Shown in pieces: positions 1 to 9,123 of a DNA stretch of 64,000 bases (position 1 is its first letter; every line of letters begins with the position of its first letter). A model generated the notes under the pieces. It made no database searches. It had not been told where the DNA came from and saw only the letters and a program-made list of their open reading frames with translations. The translations under genes and the position numbers were made by a program. The DNA is from Limibacter armeniacum (GTDB lineage Bacteria > Bacteroidota > Bacteroidia > Cytophagales > Flammeovirgaceae), in assembly GCF_036880985.1 (NCBI RefSeq), contig NZ_JBAJNO010000009.1, positions 1,364,001 to 1,428,000 of the forward strand, written 5' to 3'.

Positions 1-2
1 CT

Positions 3-1370
3 GATCAAGCTGAAGTCCAATTCAATTCTTCAGAAAAGAATGGTATCACAACCTATACTTGGGAAGCAAAAAACCTAAAACGTTTTATATATAATGAGAA
101 AGCTCCTTCCAGAGCTTATTACGAACCACACCTTGTTATCCGAATAGCCTCCTATAACAGCAACGGCATTCAATATAACATATCTGGTTCTACAGATGAC
201 CTTTTTACATGGTACAATAGTCTAATCCGACAAATCCCTGCATTTAAAGACTCACAGGCAATGGAAGACAAGGTCATGGAATTAACCAAGGATTGTCAAA
301 GTGAGAAAGAAAAAGTGAAGGTGTTGTACAAATGGGTTCAGTCCAATATCAAATACATTGCTTTTGAAAATGGGATGCAAGGCTTTATCCCCCATGCAGC
401 AGGAGATGTGTTTAACAAAAAATATGGAGACTGTAAAGACATGGCTAATCTGCTTACTACTATGCTTAAGCATGCTGGTATAGAGGCGTATATCACTTGG
501 GTAGGCACTAACAGCAAACCCTACAAATATACAGAACTACCTTGTACCATTTCTGATAACCATATGATCTGTTCCATCAAGTCAGACAATGGGTTCACCT
601 ACCTTGACCCCACCAACTCAGACCTTAGTCCTGATCGTATTCCTCGTCTGATACAGGATAAGCAAACCTTGATCCGGTTGAGTGACAGTACTTATACTAT
701 TGAAACGGTACCTATTACAGCAGCTGAAGAGAACAAACGTACTGACCTTTTACTTCTTAACATCAATGATAAAGAATTGATAGGAAAAGCAGTTGTTGTA
801 CTAAACGGCTACAGACATGAAGATTTCTTAGCTGATAGACTTCATGCTAAAATGGACCGTGAAACCAATTTTATCCGAGATTATGTACAACTTGGACAAG
901 CAAGTGCTGCCTATTCCACTATCCAACAAGCATCTAAAGACACCTCCACTGTGATTGCATTTGATGCACAATTTTCACACGAAGTAATCGATCTTGACGA
1001 GAAACTTTATGTCAATCTCAACATTGACCCCTCAGTGGAAGAATTCAAGATTGACGATATCAATGACAGGGTTCATCCCATTCAACAGGATTACAAACAT
1101 GACTATACCCTTCAATGTATATTCACAATTCCTGAAGGATATCAGGTAACCTATTTACCGGATGCAGTTACTTTTGAAAACAACCTGTTTGGTATCCAGA
1201 CCTCTTATCTGCAAAAAGAGAAACAAATCATTTACACCAAAAAGATTTTATCTGATTACCTCGTAATGAATCCTGTACAGTTCAAGGATTACCAAAAATT
1301 TTTCAATGAAATACTTAAAGTTAAAAAACAGAAAATCACACTAACAAAACTCAAGAATGAAGACATTTAA
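3..1370 (+). CDS. DUF3857/transglutaminase-like protein, 5' end outside window
   Basis: The reading frame is open from base 3, so the gene starts before the window; an internal ATG at 261 is not the real start. The visible part holds a transglutaminase-like core: a Cys in KYGDCKDMANLL (codon near 432), a His in DNHMICSI and an Asp in YLDPTN, the usual Cys-His-Asp order. The stretch upstream of the core resembles the end of a DUF3857 domain. Such proteins are common in Bacteroidota, are usually exported, and have no settled substrate. The gene overlaps the next one by 14 bp, so the two are probably co-transcribed and translationally coupled. The family is fairly sure; the function is not. Confidence 0.8.
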   Translation, partial: DQAEVQFNSSEKNGITTYTWEAKNLKRFIYNEKAPSRAYYEPHLVIRIASYNSNGIQYNISGSTDDLFTWYNSLIRQIPAFKDSQAMEDKVMELTKDCQSEKEKVKVLYKWVQSNIKYIAFENGMQGFIPHAAGDVFNKKYGDCKDMANLLTTMLKHAGIEAYITWVGTNSKPYKYTELPCTISDNHMICSIKSDNGFTYLDPTNSDLSPDRIPRLIQDKQTLIRLSDSTYTIETVPITAAEENKRTDLLLLNINDKELIGKAVVVLNGYRHEDFLADRLHAKMDRETNFIRDYVQLGQASAAYSTIQQASKDTSTVIAFDAQFSHEVIDLDEKLYVNLNIDPSVEEFKIDDINDRVHPIQQDYKHDYTLQCIFTIPEGYQVTYLPDAVTFENNLFGIQTSYLQKEKQIIYTKKILSDYLVMNPVQFKDYQKFFNEILKVKKQKITLTKLKNEDI

Positions 1371-3306
1371 GTTGACCTTATTTTTTGTCCTTTGCCATCT
1401 GCTAGTTTTTGCACAAGTCCCAAATGACATCAAAAAAATAAAATGGAAAGAGAATCCAAAGCTACATACTATCCAACATGAAAGCTTTCAGGATGAGTCT
1501 GCAGTTATTATCCTAGATAAACGTATTACAGAAATAAAACTAATAGCTGGAAAAGCTGTCGAGTTTTATACCATTCACAAAATCATCAGGGTTAATGATG
1601 ATGCGGGTATCGAACGCTTCAACAAAGTTTACATTCCCATTCACAAAGGAGGCAGATTACTGGACCTTCAGGTAAGAACCATCGATTCACTTTCTCAAAC
1701 GCAGAACTTTAACCGTTCTAACCTCAAGAAACTAGATAATGCTGACGGGTATGGTGATTTTAAGATTTTTGCTCTTGAAGGATTGCAAAAAGGTGGGGAA
1801 CTGGAATATATCTATACACTAAAACGCAACTTTTCTGCATACAACAGAGAAGTATACCAAAGTGATATTCCTGTAGTCAATGCAAAGTTTGAGTTGGTAC
1901 CTCCTACTGGATTTGGGTTTGTGACTAAATCCTACAATGGTTTTCCTTCGAGCTATGTAAGTAATGGAGCACATCACATTTCAGCAATGAATATCCCAGC
2001 CCTACCCAAGGAGGGATACTCTTCCTACAAATCAAAGTTGATGCGGGTAGACTATAAAATCAATAGCAATGCGGTCAATAAGAATTTGATCACTTGGGAT
2101 CACCTTGCTGAAAACATCTTCAAAAATATTGTGCTTGGTAAAGGAGAGTCTGCAGCCAAAAAATTCGTCAAATCACTGGACATCATGGACAAACGAGCTG
2201 ATGAACAATTAAAAGCTATTGAAAAAGAAATCAAGGAGACCTTTACGCTGAAGAAGGGCAGTTCTGAGGAATATAGTGATCCTGCCTATGTCCTGAAAAA
2301 TCACACAGGTACTGAAATGGGTATTTATAGAACATATATCAAATGTTTTAGGGCATTAGACCTTCCATTTACAGTCGTGTTGTCCAGTGGCAGGGCACTC
2401 GGTCAAATAGATGAAAGCTTTGCTCACCCCATGGACCTTAACGATATCATCTTTTACTTCCCAAGACACCAAAAGTTTATCTGTCCTTTAAATAGAGGAA
2501 TGAGATTTGGCGCAGCTCCTGAATCGATTGCTGGCAACAACGGACTGTTCTTTAATTGTTATTATTTAGACAATCAGATCAAACTAATCAGCGCCTATGT
2601 AGGTGAAATTCCATTTTTGCCTGCTGAGGAAAATAATCAGGGAGTACATGCTGACATTCATTTCAATAAGCAAATGGATGAAGTTTCGATCAAGCAGAAG
2701 CATATGAGTCAAGGCTATTTAGCCTATATATTCCGGTTCATTTTTGCAACTGCAGACGAAGAGCAAAAGCAAGATTTCAAGATGCAAGTCTTAGCTTCTG
2801 CTATTGAGGATATCCAATACCAATCCTTCGAAGTTGAGAATGGAGAGCTTGAAGATTCGTATGACAATAGTAAATACCTCATTTTTCACTCCGAGTACAC
2901 CTCTCAATCTATGGTTGAAAATGCTGGAGAAGATGTACTCCTTTCTGTGGGGAAAATTATAGGACGACAAATGGAATTATATGATGAAAAACACAGAGTA
3001 ACTGATGTCGTACTTAATCAAACCAAAAGGTATACCCATAAAATTAGGGTACATATTCCTGAAGGTTATACTATCAAAGGATTGGATCAACTCAATATCA
3101 ATAATAAAGTGGTTGTTGATGAAAAAGAAGTGATGAAATTTGAAGCATCGTATACACTTGAAAATAGTGTTCTAGCCATTCTGATTCATGAAAACTATGA
3201 AGTACTTGAACTAGACAAAGCCTATTATGAAGATTACAGGAAAGTAATCAACTCTGCGGCTGATTTCAATAAGGTTACACTTGTCCTACAACCATTAGAA
3301 CAATAA
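1357..3306 (+). CDS. DUF3857 domain-containing exported protein
   Basis: 649 residues beginning with a clear signal peptide (MKTFKLTLFFVLCHLLVFAQ), so it is periplasmic or envelope-located. The N-terminal part (about 50-230) has the DUF3857 pattern, including a region on fields of the type RTIDSLSQTQNFNRSNL. The middle (about 310-440) sits where a transglutaminase-like fold would be, but I do not see the Cys-His-Asp set of the upstream gene, so it may be catalytically inactive. It starts 14 bp inside the preceding gene in another frame and probably forms an operon with it. The role is unknown; paired DUF3857 proteins of this kind recur in Bacteroidota. Confidence 0.7.
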   Translation: MKTFKLTLFFVLCHLLVFAQVPNDIKKIKWKENPKLHTIQHESFQDESAVIILDKRITEIKLIAGKAVEFYTIHKIIRVNDDAGIERFNKVYIPIHKGGRLLDLQVRTIDSLSQTQNFNRSNLKKLDNADGYGDFKIFALEGLQKGGELEYIYTLKRNFSAYNREVYQSDIPVVNAKFELVPPTGFGFVTKSYNGFPSSYVSNGAHHISAMNIPALPKEGYSSYKSKLMRVDYKINSNAVNKNLITWDHLAENIFKNIVLGKGESAAKKFVKSLDIMDKRADEQLKAIEKEIKETFTLKKGSSEEYSDPAYVLKNHTGTEMGIYRTYIKCFRALDLPFTVVLSSGRALGQIDESFAHPMDLNDIIFYFPRHQKFICPLNRGMRFGAAPESIAGNNGLFFNCYYLDNQIKLISAYVGEIPFLPAEENNQGVHADIHFNKQMDEVSIKQKHMSQGYLAYIFRFIFATADEEQKQDFKMQVLASAIEDIQYQSFEVENGELEDSYDNSKYLIFHSEYTSQSMVENAGEDVLLSVGKIIGRQMELYDEKHRVTDVVLNQTKRYTHKIRVHIPEGYTIKGLDQLNINNKVVVDEKEVMKFEASYTLENSVLAILIHENYEVLELDKAYYEDYRKVINSAADFNKVTLVLQPLEQ

Positions 3307-3543
3307 AACCAACAACTTACCAAAAGGCAGTCTCTATTTCAGAAGGCTGCCTTATTGGTGATATTCATATACTATATCACCTAATAAACTCTATAATTAG
3401 GAATGTGATATAAGCCTTTCATTTACTAATACCACAGAACATTATAACAACTTTATACTTACACCCTAAACCTTCGCTTCGTTAATATGGGGATTTATTA
3501 AAATGAAAAGCTACTTATTTAAACATGGAAAGTTAATGTTATT

Positions 3544-3552
3544 AGGGGGTGG
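3544..3552. repeat. 9-bp target site duplication, left copy
   Basis: AGGGGGTGG immediately outside the left end of IS copy 1. The same 9 bases lie immediately outside the right end of IS copy 2 (6835-6843). No such match exists at the inner IS ends. Confidence 0.85.
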
Positions 3553-4831
3553 CACTCTACGGTACAGTTTTAATAACAAAGTGAGTTAAGGGTGTAATAC
3601 TGGATTACAGGATATTTGCAGGTTATTTAAGGGCTGATTGGGGCAAGAAAAAGCAAAGGTCTAACTTTGCCGTTCGCCAAAACCACAAGCCAGACCTTTA
3701 CCTTTATGTTGACTGCAAATATACTTGAAATCCTCTGCGGTTTCCAAATCGTCAAAGGCAAACCAAGCAAACAGGTACTAGCCAAGCTAATTACGGCCTT
3801 GGTGGAAGATGAAAATGTGCAATTTCATCAGATAGCCAAAAACTTGCCATCCAAGGCGCAAAAAGCTTCTCGGACCAAGCAAGTCAAACGCTTTATGTCA
3901 GGAGCTGTGTTCAATTATCAGGCCCTGATGGCATGGTTGTTTTCCTGCCTGCCATCCGGAAAGATCACCCTCTGCATTGACCGAACCAACTGGCAGTCCA
4001 GAAAGCAGGCAGTGAATATTCTGGCCGTGACAGCCTACAGTCATGGCGTGGGTTTCCCACTGGCTTTTCGGCTACTGGACAAAAAAGGAAACAGCCACCA
4101 GCAGGAGCGTATTGATTTGCTGAAGGAAGTGCTTCAGATTGTACCTCCCGAGCGGATCGGGAAAGTGATTGCAGACCGGGAGTTTATCGGCAAAAAGTGG
4201 CTTCGGTTTATGACCATGCAAGGGATTGTCTTCTGCGTTCGGATTCCATCACACCACAAAATCAGCATCGATGGTGTGGAGAAAACAGGAGAGGTATGGA
4301 GCAAAGAAGGCTTTCGCTGTACTGACCGAAGAGCGACGATCTATGGAATGGACCTGACCCTTTCCATGCAGATGACCAAGGATAAAAACGGGCGAAAGGA
4401 CTACCTGATCGTAGTCTCAAACCTGATGAAAAGCGGCTTGCTGTCAAGCTATAGAAAACGGTGGAGCATCGAGGTGTTCTTCCAGTCGCTCAAAGGGCGG
4501 GGATTCAACCTGGAAGCCACTCACCTGACCAAATTGGATCGGCTTGAAAGACTTTTTGCTGTGGTGTGTATGGCCTTTGCTGTTTGTCACTTATTTGGCG
4601 TGGCTTTCCATGAAAAAGTACAAAACATAAAAGTAAAGAACCACGGTTACAGGGAGAACAGCTATTTCAGAAAGGGAAAAGATCTGTTGCAGGAGCATTT
4701 CTGTACGAGACCCCGCCAAGTAGGTAATGAGATCAAAGGACTTTGGAAGAAGTTTTGGAGGGGAATTAGTTCCAAAACACCATCTGAAAAACTGGTTTTT
4801 AGTTGGTTATAAAAAAGTGTACCGTAGAGTG
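3553..4831 (+). mobile_element. IS4-family insertion sequence, copy 1
   Basis: The ends are inverted repeats beginning CACTCTACGGTACA at the left and reading TGTACCGTAGAGTG at the right, with one full-length transposase gene inside. The length is 1279 bp, the same as copy 2. The two copies differ at only a handful of positions (for example near 3586, 3599, 4370, 4433, 4702 and 4711), so the duplication is recent. Confidence 0.9.
3667..4812 (+). CDS. IS4-family DDE transposase (copy 1)
   Basis: 381 residues if read from TTG 3667; an ATG at 3706 would give 368. Catalytic residues can be placed: Asp in CIDRTNWQ, Asp in VIADREF, and Glu in the signature YRKRWSIEVFFQSLK, which fits the Y-(2)-R-(3)-E-(6)-K motif of the IS4 family. 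The N-terminal 80 residues are basic and likely bind the ends. The frame is intact and stops 19 bp before the element's right end. Copy 2 encodes the same protein with Ser-to-Arg (near 258), Pro-to-Ser and Ser-to-Pro changes near the C terminus. It catalyses cut-and-paste movement of the element and, with copy 2, of the composite unit. Confidence 0.93.
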   Translation: MPFAKTTSQTFTFMLTANILEILCGFQIVKGKPSKQVLAKLITALVEDENVQFHQIAKNLPSKAQKASRTKQVKRFMSGAVFNYQALMAWLFSCLPSGKITLCIDRTNWQSRKQAVNILAVTAYSHGVGFPLAFRLLDKKGNSHQQERIDLLKEVLQIVPPERIGKVIADREFIGKKWLRFMTMQGIVFCVRIPSHHKISIDGVEKTGEVWSKEGFRCTDRRATIYGMDLTLSMQMTKDKNGRKDYLIVVSNLMKSGLLSSYRKRWSIEVFFQSLKGRGFNLEATHLTKLDRLERLFAVVCMAFAVCHLFGVAFHEKVQNIKVKNHGYRENSYFRKGKDLLQEHFCTRPRQVGNEIKGLWKKFWRGISSKTPSEKLVFSWL

Positions 4832-5555
4832 GGCGTAATGTGTTTTTCAATGCTCCTGTAGCATATTTTAAAACTGATGAAGACACATCTTTTTGTCCTA
4901 ATGCCTTTTCTCCCACATTATTAGTATTTGTGGTTGCAAAAGCATTTAGCGTTTCAGAAAAAAAGAAACCTTTCCCTTTTACAGCAAATTTTTCATTATA
5001 CCCAACCCCCGCATCTACCTGTGTTTTAATAACTCCCTTAAACTCTTCTTTTGTCTCTATGTTGATCACAGGGTCCTGAATACGCTTGAAGTCTAAAGTG
5101 AACTTATCTTTATAATTATCGATAATCTGGACATTTTTCATTATCTCATAATTCAAATTGTCCAATGCCACTTTATTTTGGTTTATAAAAACTTCTTTTC
5201 CGTTTATTAAAACTTTATTTATTTGTTTCCCTTGATATGAAATAGTGCCTTCTTCACCGATTATTACGCCTTCAGTTTTATCAAGCATTTCACGTAAAGT
5301 ACTTTCTTTACTTAAATTCATATGTTCGGTATCCAAGTCTAGTGTATCCGTTACTTCTCGAACCTCAACTACCACTTCTTTAAGTTCTATGATACTTTCT
5401 TCTAAAGTAATTTCCACTGATTGCCCATTTAGTTGCAATGAGATTATTTTTTCTTCAAAACCAATGGAGGTGACATTAATGGTTATTGCTTGTAAAGCAG
5501 AAGGTATTTTTAAAGAAAATTCCCCTTGTGCATTACTGATATCATAGGTTATTGG
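4832..5555 (-). pseudogene. Fragment of a TonB-dependent receptor-like outer-membrane protein
   Basis: Read on the minus strand this 724-bp passenger encodes about 241 residues without its own start or stop. It opens with a carboxypeptidase-regulatory-like beta domain (SNAQGEFSLKIPSALQAI, then VTSIGFEEKII), followed by a plug-like segment (LREMLDKTEGVIIGEEGTI, INKVLINGKEVFI) and the start of a barrel (IKTQVDAGVGYNEKFAVKG). This matches the N-terminal third of Bacteroidota TonB-type receptors. An artificial 306-codon frame (4662-5582) runs through both flanking IS ends and is not a natural gene. The parent gene is not in this window. Confidence 0.8.
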
Positions 5556-6834
5556 CACTCTACGGTACAGTTTTAATAACAAAGTGAATTAAGGGTGTAA
5601 TGCTGGATTACAGGATATTTGCAGGTTATTTAAGGGCTGATTGGGGCAAGAAAAAGCAAAGGTCTAACTTTGCCGTTCGCCAAAACCACAAGCCAGACCT
5701 TTACCTTTATGTTGACTGCAAATATACTTGAAATCCTCTGCGGTTTCCAAATCGTCAAAGGCAAACCAAGCAAACAGGTACTAGCCAAGCTAATTACGGC
5801 CTTGGTGGAAGATGAAAATGTGCAATTTCATCAGATAGCCAAAAACTTGCCATCCAAGGCGCAAAAAGCTTCTCGGACCAAGCAAGTCAAACGCTTTATG
5901 TCAGGAGCTGTGTTCAATTATCAGGCCCTGATGGCATGGTTGTTTTCCTGCCTGCCATCCGGAAAGATCACCCTCTGCATTGACCGAACCAACTGGCAGT
6001 CCAGAAAGCAGGCAGTGAATATTCTGGCCGTGACAGCCTACAGTCATGGCGTGGGTTTCCCACTGGCTTTTCGGCTACTGGACAAAAAAGGAAACAGCCA
6101 CCAGCAGGAGCGTATTGATTTGCTGAAGGAAGTGCTTCAGATTGTACCTCCCGAGCGGATCGGGAAAGTGATTGCAGACCGGGAGTTTATCGGCAAAAAG
6201 TGGCTTCGGTTTATGACCATGCAAGGGATTGTCTTCTGCGTTCGGATTCCATCACACCACAAAATCAGCATCGATGGTGTGGAGAAAACAGGAGAGGTAT
6301 GGAGCAAAGAAGGCTTTCGCTGTACTGACCGAAGAGCGACGATCTATGGAATGGACCTGACTCTTTCCATGCAGATGACCAAGGATAAAAACGGGCGAAA
6401 GGACTACCTGATCGTAGTCTCAAACCTGATGAAAAGAGGCTTGCTGTCAAGCTATAGAAAACGGTGGAGCATCGAGGTGTTCTTCCAGTCGCTCAAAGGG
6501 CGGGGATTCAACCTGGAAGCCACTCACCTGACCAAATTGGATCGGCTTGAAAGACTTTTTGCTGTGGTGTGTATGGCCTTTGCTGTTTGTCACTTATTTG
6601 GCGTGGCTTTCCATGAAAAAGTACAAAACATAAAAGTAAAGAACCACGGTTACAGGGAGAACAGCTATTTCAGAAAGGGAAAAGATCTGTTGCAGGAACA
6701 TTTCTGTACGAGATCCCGCCAAGTAGGTAATGAGATCAAAGGACTTTGGAAGAAGTTTTGGAGGGGAATTAGTCCCAAAACACCATCTGAAAAACTGGTT
6801 TTTAGTTGGTTATAAAAAAGTGTACCGTAGAGTG
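5556..6834 (+). mobile_element. IS4-family insertion sequence, copy 2
   Basis: Near-identical to the 3553-4831 element, with the same length, orientation and inverted ends (CACTCTACGG / CCGTAGAGTG). Its right end meets the second 9-bp target copy at 6835-6843. Together with copy 1 it forms the composite transposon. Confidence 0.9.
5670..6815 (+). CDS. IS4-family DDE transposase (copy 2)
   Basis: Intact 381-residue reading frame from TTG 5670 (alternative ATG 5709), almost identical to the copy 1 protein. The DDE residues and the Y-R-E-K signature (YRKRWSIEVFFQSLK) are conserved. Three amino-acid differences from copy 1 are visible: NLMKRGLL instead of NLMKSGLL, TRSRQVG instead of TRPRQVG, and GISPKTP instead of GISSKTP. 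Both copies look functional, which would allow either IS or the whole composite to move. Confidence 0.93.
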   Translation: MPFAKTTSQTFTFMLTANILEILCGFQIVKGKPSKQVLAKLITALVEDENVQFHQIAKNLPSKAQKASRTKQVKRFMSGAVFNYQALMAWLFSCLPSGKITLCIDRTNWQSRKQAVNILAVTAYSHGVGFPLAFRLLDKKGNSHQQERIDLLKEVLQIVPPERIGKVIADREFIGKKWLRFMTMQGIVFCVRIPSHHKISIDGVEKTGEVWSKEGFRCTDRRATIYGMDLTLSMQMTKDKNGRKDYLIVVSNLMKRGLLSSYRKRWSIEVFFQSLKGRGFNLEATHLTKLDRLERLFAVVCMAFAVCHLFGVAFHEKVQNIKVKNHGYRENSYFRKGKDLLQEHFCTRSRQVGNEIKGLWKKFWRGISPKTPSEKLVFSWL

Positions 6835-6843
6835 AGGGGGTGG
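6835..6843. repeat. 9-bp target site duplication, right copy
   Basis: AGGGGGTGG immediately after the right inverted repeat of IS copy 2, identical to 3544-3552. Removing one copy restores the split small-membrane-protein frame exactly. Confidence 0.85.
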
Positions 6844-7110
6844 AATAGGTACCTGCGCTGCATTTATGAGAATGAATCACATTTCTTATGGGAAACAACT
6901 AGCCTACTTAGGAATTTTAATTTCCATTATTGGACTTATATTTTTTCTTCGAAACCTAAAATCACCAGAGTAAGAACTTGCACAGAAAGTTCTACTTATA
7001 GGTAAAGGATCAAATTACTCCAACATAAATTCAATACTTTTTCCCACAAACCATGTTCTTATACAGAATGCCATTGTAGTAACAAGAAATCAATAGATAA
7101 TTGAGTAAAA

Positions 7111-7146
7111 ATAGAAGCCCCAAAGAAATTTCTTTGGGGCTTCTAT
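7111..7146. terminator. Bidirectional hairpin terminator
   Basis: A perfect inverted repeat, ATAGAAGCCCCAAAGAAA with its complement, lies 26 bp from the stop of the minus-strand DUF695 gene. It has T-rich sequence on both sides, so it can end transcription from that gene and from anything coming rightward. Confidence 0.75.
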
Positions 7147-7171
7147 TTCCTATATACTCTTGAGATTCAAC

Positions 7172-8269
7172 TCAATTAAACACATTGATATACCTATTCA
7201 AAAACTCCCAATACTTATCCTTAAACACATCGACTTCCATCTCCATATTAGCATATCGAAGTTTTAACTGGTCAATTACCTTTACAGGTTTACGGAAGTC
7301 TTTACAAGCAAAGAAAATAGTCCTTTGGTTGTCGCCAGTTTCCCTACCCAAACACAGGTATCCATCCAGATCCTTTAGCTCTTCCACCAAGATATCCTCA
7401 AACTCATCCATTGCCTGATAAGTAACTTCATCAGGCATGCCATTTTGAGAGGAACCATCATACCTGATATCCAAAACGGCCATCCAAGGGTGAGAAGCTT
7501 TAGCATCCCACTGCAACAATGTCTGATTCATTACGGCTATAATAGGCAGTCCTTTCGGTGTTTTCAGCTCCAAAGCCACATATTGATCATTTTCTGTATC
7601 ATGGCGCATGCTGTCGTACTTCTCCACAAATTCCTTTTCTCTCCAATTCAGGTAATCTGACAGTTTTTTGATATCAATCAACTCCTTTTGGGTATCATCC
7701 GGTCCAATCACATTAATGGCATCTATCATGGTCAAGGAATTCAGTTCTCCTAGATAGCTATCAAGATAGATATAAGCACCATTGGAAATTAGCGGTGCTT
7801 CCTCCTTATTGAAATGTTGATAAACCAGTGAGATATCTATCTTATCAGGATAAGCCGCATGTTCATTAATACAAAAGCTAAAGGTTTTGTCATTGAAGTT
7901 GTGATCTGCCATATTGATGGACATGGTATGCCCCCCAATAGGTTTATGAGCCGTAATTCTCCAGTTTGGAAGCTTGGGTGCACAAGCCACTAGCTCTTCC
8001 ACATAAGGCATTACTTTGAAGTTACCATCAGACGTAATCACCAGCTCAGCAGTATCATCATTACACATACCTGTCTGAAGATAGAAGCCTTCATTCAATT
8101 GTCCCAGTAAAGGAAAAATATGGTCAAGAAAGTTTTTCTCTATATCATTCCTACTTTTTACCACCTCAAAAAAGCTTGCCTCATTTTCGGTAAACCACTC
8201 CCAAAATTCAGCGTATGTACTGACCTGTACTTTCTGTTTTCTCTTCAATATCCTGTCAAAAAATCCCAT
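7172..8269 (-). CDS. DUF695 domain-containing protein
   Basis: 365 residues with no signal peptide, so probably cytoplasmic. The C-terminal half carries the DUF695 pattern: MAVLDIRYDGSSQNGMPDEV, then YLCLGRETGDNQRTIFFAC and FRKPVKVIDQL. The N-terminal half (about 20-190) resembles the companion region seen in longer DUF695 proteins (FYLQTGMCNDDTAELVITSDG). The biochemical role of the family is unknown. The gene stands alone: it is convergent with nothing on its left and divergent from the DUF2200 gene across 286 bp. A strong hairpin ends it. Family call is confident; function unassigned. Confidence 0.8.
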   Translation of the reverse strand: MGFFDRILKRKQKVQVSTYAEFWEWFTENEASFFEVVKSRNDIEKNFLDHIFPLLGQLNEGFYLQTGMCNDDTAELVITSDGNFKVMPYVEELVACAPKLPNWRITAHKPIGGHTMSINMADHNFNDKTFSFCINEHAAYPDKIDISLVYQHFNKEEAPLISNGAYIYLDSYLGELNSLTMIDAINVIGPDDTQKELIDIKKLSDYLNWREKEFVEKYDSMRHDTENDQYVALELKTPKGLPIIAVMNQTLLQWDAKASHPWMAVLDIRYDGSSQNGMPDEVTYQAMDEFEDILVEELKDLDGYLCLGRETGDNQRTIFFACKDFRKPVKVIDQLKLRYANMEMEVDVFKDKYWEFLNRYINVFN

Positions 8270-8555
8270 ATTATTACAGTAAAAAATTTATCTAAATAAA
8301 AAGTAAATCATCCTCCTTTTCAGTAGCCCTATATAAAGTCAAAAAATAGATCAATAGACTTTTCATATCAGTATATAATATCAAAACGATTCCTATTTTT
8401 TATAAGTAAGCAATATTTTTAAAATTATGTACAATGTGCCACAAACATCATGAAGCAAGTGAAGCCATCACTCACTCAACAGTATTTTGCACTAAACAAA
8501 GAATCTGCTAGATTGAGAATGGTATTAACAGGTTAAAGCAAAAACAATTTAAACG

Positions 8556-8924
8556 ATGGGCAACACTACAAGCAATCATGATGAACGTATAGCAAAGATG
8601 AAATTTGCATCGGTCTATCCACACTATGTTACTAAGGTTGAGAAAAAAGGTAGAACAATAGCAGAGTTACATCAGGTAATAGAATGGCTGACAGGGTACA
8701 ATGAAAATAAGCTACAAGAACTGATTGAGGAAGAAGTTACCTTTGAAACTTTTTTTCAGCATGCCTCCCTCAATGCAAATGCTCACCTGATTAAAGGAGT
8801 CATCTGCGGCTACCGTATAGAAGAAATTGAAACCCCATTGACACAGCAGGTTCGGTATCTGGACAAACTGGTGGATGAATTAGCCAAAGGGCGTAAGATG
8901 GAGAAAATTTTACGGGTTGCGTAA
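8556..8924 (+). CDS. DUF2200 family protein
   Basis: 122 residues matching DUF2200 over nearly the full length: [66 protein letters not shown] and [20 protein letters not shown]. It is a small cytoplasmic protein of unknown function, found widely as a single gene. It is followed by a 15-bp stem hairpin at 8999-9034. The ATG at 8556 is the first in frame and gives the usual family length. Confidence 0.85.
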   Translation: MGNTTSNHDERIAKMKFASVYPHYVTKVEKKGRTIAELHQVIEWLTGYNENKLQELIEEEVTFETFFQHASLNANAHLIKGVICGYRIEEIETPLTQQVRYLDKLVDELAKGRKMEKILRVA

Positions 8925-8998
8925 TTTGGCTAAAACCTAAATAATAAGACTTAATTTGAGATGTCTCATTGGCTATGTATGGTTTTATAACCACCGCC

Positions 8999-9034
8999 AA
9001 GCGCTCACGTAGGAACACTCCTATGTGAGCGCTT
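8999..9034 (+). terminator. Long-stem hairpin after the DUF2200 gene
   Basis: AAGCGCTCACGTAGG pairs with CCTATGTGAGCGCTT (one G-U pair) across a 6-nt loop. There is no strong T-run, so it may be a terminator or an mRNA-stabilising hairpin. It lies between convergent genes. Confidence 0.55.
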
Positions 9035-9123
9035 AGTGTTTAAGAACAGGTTATTAAGACCAATCAATAAGATTTATGGCATTACAATTCATCATTCACG
9101 GTATTTAAGCAAGCTCAACTGCT

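Larger units (their letters stand above)
3553..6834. mobile_element. Composite transposon made of two IS4-family copies
   Basis: Two 1279-bp insertion sequences in the same orientation (3553-4831 and 5556-6834) bracket 724 bp of foreign DNA. A matching 9-bp duplication is present only at the outermost ends, which shows that the whole 3.28-kb unit moved as one piece. The inner flanks (GGCGTAATG after copy 1, GGTTATTGG before copy 2) do not match each other. The passenger is a piece of a TonB-receptor gene lacking both ends, so it was captured from elsewhere in a genome. Confidence 0.85.
3503..6973 (+). pseudogene. Small two-helix membrane protein gene split by a composite transposon
   Basis: If bases 3553-6843 (transposon plus one copy of its 9-bp target duplication) are removed, 3503-3552 joins 6844-6973 in frame. 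The joined gene has 59 codons plus TAA and starts MKSYLFKHGKLMLLGGG. The product would have two hydrophobic segments (about 10-24 and 36-52) with KQLAYLG between them and a basic end, LRNLKSPE. The exact frame restoration is direct evidence that one gene was interrupted. The 3' piece could still be translated from ATG 6866 as a 35-residue single-helix peptide. I do not recognise a function; small membrane proteins of this general shape occur in Bacteroidota. Confidence 0.8.

Noticed and set aside
4662-5582. 306-codon minus-strand frame as an intact receptor-like gene
   Set aside because: It begins in the left end of IS copy 2 and ends within IS copy 1; only the middle 241 codons are receptor sequence.
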